30,041 bases of DNA, taken from assembly GCA_001687465.1 (NCBI GenBank), contig LVLI01000449.1:1-30041 (forward strand), read 5' to 3'. The stretch is from Halocafeteria seosinensis (lineage: Eukaryota; Sar; Bigyra; Bicosoecida). The first letter of the stretch is position 1. The number at the start of each line of letters is the position of its first letter. The notes under the pieces were generated by a model that worked only from the letters and a program-made list of their open reading frames with translations, searched no databases and had not been told where the DNA came from. The translations under genes were made by a program, and so were the position numbers. Shown here in pieces: positions 10,334-22,300 of this stretch.

Positions 10334-13300
10334 ATGAAAAAGGCAAGGGTTACCAAAAAGCTTCGTGCTGAACGCATAGTTCGACAAGCATTGTTGCTCT
10401 GCAAGCTTAGCTTAGCGTTAGCGCTTGTGGCACAATCACGCGGACAGCACTGTGACGTATTCAATGACCCGGAGAAGGATTCCTATATGTACGTGAAGCG
10501 TGAACAGCTAACGGCAACGTCTCCATCACTAATTTGCAATGACTGGTACCCAGGGAGCGTATACGCAACTGTACCGTTTGTGTAGAAACCGAAGGGTGCG
10601 GGTTTTGTACCTCAACTTTAAGTTGTGAACCTGGGGGCACGACACATCCAGAATCTCATACTGGTTGCCCTGATTGGGTTGGACACATCAATGATTGTCC
10701 GGGTAAGCACAACGCATGGTACCGGGTTTTCATTTTCTTATGCTATCTCCTGATGTGCGTACGTGAGATTCAGTATTGCCCACTTGCGAAGCGCTCGAAG
10801 ACTGCGGTTCCTGTGTCAACTCTGAGGACTGCGCATGGTGCTCTTCGGAAAACAAGTGCCTTTCTGTCTCTGATACTTTTCTTTTCGACTGTCGTGGCAC
10901 CGTTTTTGATGCTCCATGCCCAGAAAAGTTCACATTAGGTAAGAATGCTTGAATACTGGTTGAGAACTAACACTCAATAACATGTGGACGTCCTCTTGGG
11001 AGCTTCACAGTCAACAAGCTACAAGGACTCTTACTTATTGAAGATGACGAAGTATTCGGCGATTCTGGAATTAGTATGACCGGTATGGGGAACTGCGTGT
11101 CTTTTCACCGTCAGTTGGTCGAATATGTACGTCCCTGTGTTTGGGAGATTATTGCAGGTGCTGGTAACGAGGAATATTTCGCGATGAACTCCAGTAGCTT
11201 CTTTCTTCGTTCACGGGGAAAGATCTCCATGTCTGCCGGTTTGTCGGACCAGAAAGATGCTGCTGGTTCAATAGAGCTCTATGCCCTGGGAGGCAGTACT
11301 TCTAGTCAGCCCAACACCGGAAGAATTGTTCTCGAGGCTGGGTCATCCACGCAACATGCTTCCCACACTGGAGGTGCAGTGAGCCTGGTTGCTGGATGTT
11401 CTACTCGCAGCAATGGCGGAAAACTCCACCTGCTGACTGGCAATGGACTAAGTCGCAGTGGTGATGTTGAAATTAGGACAGGGTCAGCAAGCGGAGCAAG
11501 TGGGACTGTTGGTTTGGGCACGGGAGACGGAAATATGACCAGTGGCAACGTATATGTAACCTCAGGGAATGCTGGGAAATCTGCAGGTGATGTCAATCTT
11601 ATTACTGGTAGGGCGGCCGTGACTGGAGGTAGCATCAACTTAGTAGCTGGTTTCGGGGAAGTCCAGGGAGGAGCTATAAAATTTGAAGCTGGTTATTCAC
11701 ACAACGATGGGGGCTCCGTTATGTTGAGGTCTGGGCAAAACGCAGGCGTCTTTGTTGGCTCTGAAACGAGTGCTAAGCGTTCAGGGGACATAATGCTTGG
11801 GTCCGGAAATGCAGGGGCGAGTGGTTCTGTGAACATAACAACGGGAGCATCTACCCTTGGTGTGTCTGGTTGCCTGCTCATGCAGACAGGAAATGCTTTA
11901 AACGAGTCAGGAAACATATTAATTGCGGCTGGGCAGTCTCAATGCTCTAGGGGAGGATCCGTAGAAATTTTTGGGGGAAACGTTGCGGGAAAAGAATCTC
12001 CTACCGCGAGCATAATAATAGCTGCAGGAGCTGCCACAGGAGGCAGTGGCGGTACGGTGCGTCTTCGGGGTGGTTCATCTCAAAATGGGGTTGGAGGATC
12101 TGTTTTCGTTGATTCTGGAATGAGTGAGCTTGGAACGTCGGGTTCAGTCTCTCTCGTTAGTAGTGGTTTTGTATCTGTATCTTCTGGGGATGCCGACAAG
12201 TACAGTGGTGACGTAACAGTCCGGAGTGGAAACGCTTTGTCATCGGGAGCAGTGTCGTTTACAGCTGGTTCCGGAAAGTATGGAGGTAATATTTTCTTAA
12301 CTGCCGGTTCGAGCTCTTGCGGCAATGGGGGTGGTGTCTATCTTACATCTGGAGGCCATCATGGGGACACGGGAGAGTCTGGAGCCTTCGTAATGGAGTC
12401 ATCATCCGGTTACAATTCTGGAGCTATTTCCGTCTCCTCTGGAGACGCACTACACCACAGTGGAAACATAGACATTGCTTCTGGAGATTCACTGAGTGGG
12501 TCGTCAGGTGCAATAACGATTTCGTCCGGTGCTTCCGCTTGCGAATCCGGCAATATTGACCTCTTGGCGGGGAATTCCATTGCTCAAGGTGGATCAGTGG
12601 TGTTTGCAGCTGGTTCAAGCTGCAACGGTAGTGGAGGGACAATAGAGTTGCTGAGTGGTTCAGGAAGAGCCAACGCGGGAAACATAAGGCTTAGTGCTGG
12701 TATGGGCTCTTCGGGGACCGGAGGTAGCGTCCATATTCGTTCAGGGAAGAGTCATAGGAGAAGTGGCTCAATATCTGTTACCAGCGGAAAAGCTTTGCGA
12801 AGCAGCGGTGGCATATATCTCTCGACTGAAAGTGGGAAAAACTCAGGTGGAATCTACTTGCACACCGGAAACGGAAGAACGGCAGGGAATGTCGAGATCG
12901 GTACAGGTGATTCATTTGGAGGAGTGGCGGGCAGTATTCTCCTCAGAAGTGGGCTCTCCGCTGGTGGAAACGGAGGAGATATAGTCCTGAACTCGGGTAA
13001 CGCAGCACAAGAAGGAATTGCCGGAGGAGATGTCAACATCGTTGCAGGGTGGTCTCATGGTGATGTTGACGGCCACGGTGGGAATGCAACCATTACTGGG
13101 GGAACATCCACTTCTCTTTGCGGTAGAGGTGGAGCGCTTGAACTAATGGGAGGGAGGAGTGAAAAGAGCTTGGGGGGAAACGTCTTCGTACTCTCAGGAA
13201 ACAGTGACCGTTTCCAAAGTGGCGATGTGGTCATTGGCTCTGGCGTTGGTTACAAACGTTCTGGTAACCTCTCCTTGCTGACAGGAGAATCCCGGGATGC

Positions 13301-16300
13301 TAGCTCAGGGGATATCGTCCTTCGTAGTGGTGATACTGTCGATGGCGCGAGTGGATGCATTTATATTGCTGCAGGTAGTAGCCACAGGGGGGAGCCGGGA
13401 AATGTCTCCGTTGTCGCAGGATCCTCATCAGGAGAAGCAAAGAAGGGCGGCGCGGTGCTAATCCGCGGAGGCTCATCTGTAGCATCTTGGAGTGGAGCTG
13501 GTGGTGACGCAATTCTTAAGGGAGGATCTTCAGAGAAATTTAATGGTGGGAGTCTTGTTTTGCGAGGAGGTCACTCCTCATGTGGACGGGGTGGCGATGC
13601 TCTATTGACGTCCGGTAGCGGGAGTAGGAGAGAGAGCGGCTGTGTTTACTTTGGTTCTTCAGCCAGCCCAAACAGTGGCGACGTCTATGTATCCACCGGT
13701 GATTCGTATCGCAGATCTGGGTCGCTACAGCTTCGAACCGGAAACTCGCAGTCAGCGAGCTCCGGATCCGTAAATTTAATCAGCGGCAGTAGCAGGGATG
13801 GAAACGGAGGCGATATAAATGTAATAGCTGGCGAGTCTCAGGAAACTTTTACTGGAGGGAGAGTGTCTATACTGAGTGGCGGCTCTATGCACGGCTATTC
13901 AGGCTCCATAGATATCTCCAGTGGCCGATCTGCCTGTGGCGCTTCAGGTCGTGTGGATCTTAAAACGGGTGAGGCTGCAGCGGTAAGTGGCGACCTTTTC
14001 TTAGGCTCTGGAGAGAGTAGGTCCGCTTCTGGGTCAATAGTATTAAGTACTGGGAGGTCCATGTCTGGGAGAAGTGGAGACATACGTATTCTTAGCGGGG
14101 ATACATTTGGAAGTAATGCTGTTGGCGGTAATATCTCGATTGCTGCCGGTACTTCATATAAAAATACGTTCGGTGAGGGAGGAAGAGGTGGCAGCGTCAA
14201 CATTTCCGGCGGAGGCGGCCATGACGGAGGAAACGTCGTGATGGAGGGAGGTGAAGGAGCTCGCAACGGGGGCGGGGTGTATCTAACTTCTGGTTTATCT
14301 AGTTCTGGGAGAGGTGGGGATATTAGTCTCCGGACTACTTCGTCCAAGCGTGGGGCAAGTGGTGATATACGCATTGGAACTGGTTCTGGCAAGGTGTCTG
14401 GAGCGATTCTCTTCCACACAGGAGAAGCGTCAGAAGCTAACTCTGGATCTATTATGTTAAATGTTGGCCACGCCCCGAAACGAGGCGGAAGCATTAAACT
14501 TTCTGCTGGAGGTTCTCGTTCGGGAACTGGCGGGGACGTAAGCATACTTTCTGGGGCCACGAAAGGCAAAGAAGCCGGGGGCTCAATTGAGCTGGCAACA
14601 TCTGACGGACTGATAAGTGGTTCCATTCGTATTGGGACTGGGGACTCTGTTCGCCATTCGGGAGACGTTCATCTACGTGGTGGCTATGCAAGTTCTGGAA
14701 GGGGGGGAAGTGTAGCCCTTTCGGGAGGAGGTGGAAATTCTGGCGGGAATATCTTCCTAACAGCAGGGTCTGGCAAAGACAGTTCAGGCGGTGGCGTGAG
14801 GATTGTGGCAGGAAATGCGCTTTCAGGTCTCGGAGGCGACTTGAACGTGACTTCCGGTGCTTCCGCTGTTTCTCGAGGAGGAGATCTAAGGCTGTACAGT
14901 GGGTATTCTTATTACAACGCAAGCGGGGACGTGGTCGTCACGAGCGGTGGGGCGCTGAACGACTCAGGCAAAGTTACGATGTCAACTGGCAATGCTAGAG
15001 ACGGGTCGAGCGGGGAATTGACTGTTTGCACAGGTACTTCCGAGAAAGCAAGCTCGGGTGGCATCGTTTTTGGGAGCGGTATCGGGAGCACCTCAGGGAC
15101 TGTCCATCTCTCTACAGGGGAAACGACTTCAGGCAAGTCGGGCAATGTAATTTTGGAGTCAGGTGGGAGCTCTGATCGCAGTGGATCTATAGCTGTTGTG
15201 AGCGGAAGATCCAGCAGTGGCTCCTCCGGCTCAATTATCCTCTCAGCAGGGACGAGCACATGCGGAAACGGTGGCTCTATCAGACTTATTAGTGGAAACT
15301 CAACACACCCGGAAAAGCATGGAGGTGAAGTAGTTATTTCCAGTGGAGGTCGTGGTTTAGGAGGTTCAGTCATGATTCGCAGTTTCAGCTCTCCGGGGTC
15401 TGCAGGGGGCATTAGAATGGGGTCAAGATCTAGTGCTTTCAACACAGGACATGTGGTCTTTGTGTCAGGAGATTCAGAGAGAGCAGGGGGTTCCCTGATG
15501 TTTTCTGTGGGCTCAACTAGTCGAAGCATTAGCGGCGATGTGATGTTACTTGCGGGTAGCAGCATCAATCCAAAGGGCGCTTCCAAACCGGGCGGACATA
15601 TTGTGTTCCGCAGTGGAGACGGAGCCACATCTGGAAGCAGTGGGGGGATCTCTCTTGTTACTGCATCTTCAATCGGAGGCAGTGGTGAAATTGTCATACA
15701 GACGGGTCGTTCGTTGACACGTGAGTCGGGGAATATTCAGCTCGTTGCTGGCTCAAGTGTGAGTGAGCAGGGAGGGAGCGTTTTCATAGAGGCTGGGAGC
15801 TCTAGATGCGGGATAGGAGGGGATGTAGCCTTGGTAGCTGGATCTTCGCGCTTCCGTGCTGGCTCTGCCATAGTCGTGGATCCAGAAAAAGGAAAGGGTA
15901 AGAAAGCTTCGTTTTCCTCGTCTCGGCTTGGAGCAATTGAAGTAACAGGGGGAATGGGGAAAAACAGAGGTGGGTCTGTTGTCATAATGTCTTCTGTTGA
16001 TGTGAACAGCAGTTCTGGGGGAATCAACATAACCTCAACGAGTGGCAATGCACGAAGTGGGGATGTGAAAGTTTCCAGCGGGGACGCCACATTCTCAGAG
16101 ACAGGAGGGGTATCGATTAAGACAGGTGCTTCTCAAGGAAGACGTTCTGGAAACGTGACGATATCCACAGGAAATGGCGTGCAGGCTGGTCCCGTAGTCA
16201 TAGAAACAGGCTTCAGTTATGGTTTGGGTACTCCCGGGGGAAACATTTTACTTGCAACAGGCGGATCATTACGCTCAAGAAGTGGCGGCGTTTCGGTGCG

Positions 16301-19300
16301 TTCGGGAACGTCGGTGACTGACACGTCTGGGAGTGTTCAAATAGGCTCCGGTAATGCGAAACTAGCTGATTCGGGAAACGTGGTACTGACTACGGGTAGT
16401 TCGCAGTGCGGATCCTCAGGAAACGTTGTATTAAAGGCTGGTTCTTCCATGACTAAAGGTGGGCACATCAAGTTGTCAGGAGGACGGTCTGTGTCCATGT
16501 ATGATGGTGGAAGTGTTATGATACAATCAGGAAGCTCCGTAAATGGTACCTCTGGTGTCTTATCCGTAATGAGTGCATCGGCTCCTACGGGCAGTGGAAT
16601 ACTGTCTTTACGTTCAGGAAATGCACTTTCAGGTCGAAGTGGAGACGTGTATTTTAGCAGTGGAAGCGCTCAAAACGCGTCAGGCTCTATGTATTTGACT
16701 ACAGGCGCTGGCACGGGGAGCACCGGCCACATTTTCGTCCGCGCAGGGGACTCAGAGGAGGGAATTCCAGGGGATATTATTCTGACGGGAGGAAAAGGAT
16801 TGACAAAAGGCAGTGGTGGAAATGTGCTGTTCCGTGGAGGAGATTCCGTCAACGGAAATGGTGGCGGTGTTTTGGTCCGTTCTGGAGAATCCTCCCATGG
16901 GAACCGAACCGGAGATGTGGTTCTTACGTCGGCCGGTGGTCTTGATTCTGGATCCATTTCTACCGTGACAGGCAACGCCGCTGGAAATAGCGGGTCAATA
17001 CATTTCTCAACGGGAGCAGCGAATGGATCAGGGTCCGTAACGATTTCCACCGGCGACTCAAGCCGAATTGCAGGAAGTATTAGTTTGACAACAGGAATTG
17101 CCAGTAAGGGCGGAAATATCGTCATTGCTTCTGGACACAGCGTGTATGACGGGATACAACCTACTGGAGGCAGTGTTTCTATTTCTTCTGGAAGCGCAGC
17201 GTTTGGCAACTCGGGCTATATCAATCTGAAAGCGTTTGAAGCAGTTCACCTGAAGTCTGGGGACTCCGTGCTAGGGCAGTCTGGAAACATAACCATTCAG
17301 AGTGGCTTTGCTTCCGGGGGATCCAGTGGGAGTTTGAGGCTATTTTCTGGCGACGACAGTATTTTTCAAGTGCGAACTGGTGTCTCCATAAGGGGGAACG
17401 CTGGTTCCATATTGCTTCGCTCCGGCTCAAGCGTGTGCGCGACAGGTGGACACGTCTCAATAGAGAGTGGAGATTCTATTCTGGAAAATGGGGGTGCTGT
17501 ACTTGTTGCTGCAGGGCGCTCTGTAAAGGGGAAAGGGGGATCCATTGATGTTAAAGCCGGAAATGGAACGGTTGGAGGGGATATTGTAGTTGCCTCAGGG
17601 GCTTCAGTAACTGAGAGTGGCTCCTTGATCCTAGGAACTGGGTCTGCTGCACAATCGGGGAATATATCAATATCTACGGGGAATAGTCAAGGGTATGGTG
17701 GCCATATAGGCATTCGCTCAGGTGATGGTCTTTACCCTGGCAATATCACACTCAGTGCTGGGCTGTCGACTGCTGGTGCTGGCGGTAGCGTGCTGCTGTC
17801 TGGTGGTTCTGTGAAACTTCATTCGGAAAACAGTCAGAGATCTTCCGGCGAAGTCATTGTATCTACAGGGACAGGGAACGTCTCCGGCAAGATGATTCTC
17901 TCCACCTATAGTGGCCCGAAGGGCTCCGGGGCGATTTCTATCAGCAGCGGTTCAGCTAAGGGTGGTGCATCTGGCGATGTATCTTTCGAGAGTGGCTGTG
18001 GGCTGCTTCGTAGTGGCAACATAATTCTTGCTTCTGGGAGCTCGCAAAATGTCTCTGGGTCTGTTCTGGTCTTTAGTGGACGATCATCCCGTACGTCTGG
18101 GGCAGTAATCTTGTCAAGTGCGGAAAGCGCGCGAGGGAACGCATCAGGAATTCAAATCGCTTCTGGGAAAGCTACTAGTGGACGTGCTGGGTCTGTAGAG
18201 TTTCTCGGCGGAGATTCCATCCATGGTGAGGGAGGCAATATCACATTTCTGGGTGGTGCCGGAATGAAACAAGGAGGTAGCATTTTTGTCCAGTCAGGGG
18301 AAGGGGCAAGCTTGTCAGGAAGTGTTGATATTTCCACTGGTAATGGTGCGGAGAGTGGGGGCATGTTGATGAGGACAGGAACTGGCTCTAGCCAGTCAGG
18401 GACTATTCGTATGGAGTCTGGAGACTCCTTGTCTTCCTCTGGGGCTGTTATGATTGGAACTGGGAACTCGGCGGCCAACGACAGTGGAAGCGTCACCCTC
18501 TCAGCTGGATCATCTGAGTGTGGTATTGGAGGAAGTGTCTCCGTGTACTCTGGAAGCGGTACTACCTCCGGCAACATATTTGTGAGTAGTGGCGGTGCCA
18601 GCACTTCCTCAGGGGGAATTAGCGTAAGAACCGGTTGTGGTTGTTTTGGCCGTAGCGGATCACTCGAGCTTTCCACGGGTGCTGCGACAATGGGGAGTGG
18701 TGACGTAGTTGTCTCCAGCGGGAACAGCCTGTCCGGATCCAGTGGAGGTATACTTCTTCAAGGAGGTTTCTCTAAAGAGGGCAGTGGTGGTCCTGTTGTA
18801 TTACAAGGAGGGAAAGGCAATAAAACTGGAGGTGCCATCCACATCGTGGGAGGTGCTAGTGATGTAGCGGGTGGTGGACCGGTACGTATTGTGAGTGGGG
18901 CGTCCTCGTTTGCTTCTGGTAGTGTAGCTATTAGCTCTGGATATTCAAGCACCTCAAGTGGGCCGGTTTCTGTCTCATCCGGAGTCGGTGAGGATTCTTC
19001 TGGCTCGTTACTCTTCCGTGCCGGGCGATCCAAGCTAGCTGGTGGAGATGTTATTATTGAGGGTGGGACAAGCTCCGAAGGAACCGGGGGAGACGTTGCT
19101 GTGCGAGGTGGAGATGGAAAAATGGGAGGTCTCCTGCGGATCTCAGCAGGGAAGAGTGAAAATTCAAGCGGAGGAAGTGTTATTGTTGAAGGGGGTTCGT
19201 CGTCATCTGACTGCTCTGGAAGTGTTTTAATACGGTCTACATCTTCTTATACCACCTCTGGAAGTGTTACGTTGACTGCCGGTGATACGATGAATCTTAT

Positions 19301-22300
19301 TTCGGGTGCTGCCAGAGAAAGCAGTGGAGCGGTTATCCTGCACACTGGTAACGCTGTCGGTGGCAACTCAGGAGGTATATCGATTTCTTCGATGAATACC
19401 ATCTCAATAGGCTCCATCGCGCCGGTTTTGGTCGATGCTGGACTTTCAGATCACAGCAACGGAGGGAATGTAAACGTTGAGACAATGAACAACTATGGGA
19501 AAATAGCCATTAGAGCTGGTGGTGGAATCTTAGGTGGTTCTGTCTTGCTGAGTTCGGGTTCGTCCGCGGCATTAAAAGGGGGAAATGTTTCCCTTCATGC
19601 TGGAGGAAAAGAACTATCAGGGAGCATTGGACTTAGATCCACTTCTTACGGAAATACTACTGCGAGTGGTATTGAAATTAATACCGGGAACTCCCTAAAC
19701 ACATCAGGAAAGATAAGCCTGCGTACGGGCGATTCCGAATACGACAGTGGAGACATATCCCTGTCCGCGGGATGCGGCGCTTCAGGTCGTGGCGGTAGTA
19801 TATTTCTCGTCAGTGGTACCTCGCACTGTAAACCAGGTAGTATTCAGTTGTACTCAAAGGGTATGCATCGTTCCGGTAGTATCGTCGTAGCCACCCAGAG
19901 CAGGTGTGGTGCATCTGGTAGTCTTTCGCTCCTCACAGGAATGTCTTCAGGCTCTGCGGGGAACATTATCTTGGAGACAGGATACTCAGAAGTCGGCCAA
20001 GGGGGTGCACTCAGGCTCACCAGTCACGGGAGGGATGGTCCATCAGGTATTGTGAGTGTTTCATCTGGTGATAGCTCCGGGAATCACAGTGGAGATGTGA
20101 GCATTTTTTCCGGGAATTCTCAAATTGTTAGTGGAACCGTTCACATAAAGACAGGTTGTGGAGGCAAGAGAAGTGGAAACATCCACTTGGAAACAGGCAG
20201 TTCAAATGACATCGGAGGGAACATCGTACTGCAAGGTGGTGCGTCGCGGTTTACGGGTGGATCGGTATCGCTTACAGCGGGAACTGCCAGTGAGGGGATT
20301 GGTGGAAACGTTAGCGTGATTTCATCGAGCGCAATTATCCTGAGTGCTGGAACAAGCAAATCGAAATATTCCACAATCAATGTAACCGCTGGAGGAGTTG
20401 GCAGCAGCATTCTTATTGCCACAAGTACGGATCAAGTTGGCCCATCTGGTCCGATTACGATCCGCACGGCTGATGGCAACCACGTGGCTCATAGTGGAAC
20501 TATATCAATGTTAACAGGGAAAGCATCCAATTCTTCGGGCGAGGTGATGATTGGTAGCGGCAATGGTTACTATGGCTCCGGGGCTGTGACTGTAAAGAGT
20601 GGTGATGCTTTTGGGGGATTATCCGGTGACATCGCTCTACTCGCCGGAGACAGCAGTATGTCTTCAGGGGGAGCTGTTTCGATTCGAACTGGTGGGAGTA
20701 GCGAAGGCACATCCGGCTCTCTTGATATAGGCAGTGGCCCAGGGGTTGAAACTGGATCAGTACGTGTATCAACAGGCTCGTCAAATTGGCAGTCGGGGAA
20801 CTTGCTTGTGGCTACAGGTTATAGCCATTGTCATTCTGGTTCAATACAGTTGCTTGGGGGAAAGGGGTATCATGGAAATGGTTCTGACGTAAGTGTCTCT
20901 GGTGGTTCTAGCGTCTACGGAATGGGAGGCTCTGTAAGGCTTAAAGCAGGTACTTCGCGCTACTCAACAGGTGGCTGCGTCTCTATTACAACTGGGCGTG
21001 GTCGGGAAACTAGCGGTGATATTTTGGTTCACACAGGCGCTTCGAATCAGAGCGGGAGTATCCGCCTGACTACCGGCTCTGGAACTGATGCCGTGTCAGG
21101 ATCCGTGAGCATTTTTACTGGAAATGCTACCGGCACTGCAGGATCCATTTTTCTTAGAGCTGGACGAGGCGGTAGCGTAAATCTCCGGTCTGGTGAAGGG
21201 CCAAATGGTGGTAATTTGTTGTTTACAACGGGAAGCGTAGTCTCTGGAGCCTCTGGATCTCTGCAGCTTTTGTCTGGAAAAGCTGTGTCCGGGAAGTCAG
21301 GGAGTATCGAAATCTTGAGTGGTAGTGGACAAATGTCTGCTTCCTCTGGCAGCATAGAACTGGGAACAGGTGCGGCCAATTCTGGGAGCGGAAATGTCAG
21401 CATACTATCCGGATCATCTAAGACGAACAGTGGTTCTATTCGTATATCTACGGGATTGGCTGGCAAGAAGTCAGGTTCTATTGCCCTAAGTACTACGGAA
21501 GATACAGGCGCCGCTGGCACTGGGTCAGTTTCTATATCAACAGGTGACTCGGCATCCGGAAAGAGTGGCAACATTGCGCTGCTAGCCGGTCGTTCATCAA
21601 CCGGGCATTCCGGTAAAATATTGCTTAGTACCACAGGAGGAAACCTTGGGGGAGAAATCCGACTGCATTCAGGGTCTAGTAACAATGGCTTAGGTGGAAA
21701 CATTCTGCTCCGTGCTACAGGAAGTAGTGGCGGTATTCAGTTTCAGTCTGAGGACACAGGGTCCGTCTCCCTTGGAGGTGGTTGTGTGCGCGTCCAGACG
21801 GGGCATGGAATGCACAAGGATGGAACAATACTCTCATCCCATTCAGGGAGCATTGAGCTACGCACGGGGGAGGCTATACATGGCTCCAATACGTCATCGT
21901 CCAGTGGCAACATTGTGTTGGTTGCGGGTAACGGCTCACGAACCGCTGGAGGCTCAATTCAGTTCCGTTCTGGAAGTAGCAAACACGGGAATGCAGGCGA
22001 TATAGTTTTCCTGAGTGGAGACAGTCAACATGGTGTGTCCGGAGATATATTGCTACGGAGTGGTGGAGGACAGAACGGAAGCGGTAATATCGTTGTTGAT
22101 TCGGGTATATCTTCGGGGAGTCACAAAGGTGGATCTGTGTTTGTTGGGACGGGGAATAGCAACGAAGGTACCGGAGGTAATCTGACTTTGCGCGGAGGCT
22201 ATGGCCGAAGTGCAGGAGGATCGGTTCGACTGAGTGCAAATGGGAATGGAGTTCAGGGTGGTAATGTATCCGTTATGGCTGGGAATAGCTCAGATGGGAC

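Noticed and set aside
10753-10938. Alternative-frame 61-codon open frame over giant-gene exon 3.
   Set aside because: The spliced frame gives a clear Cys-rich PSI module with consistent phases on both sides. The alternative is its shadow.
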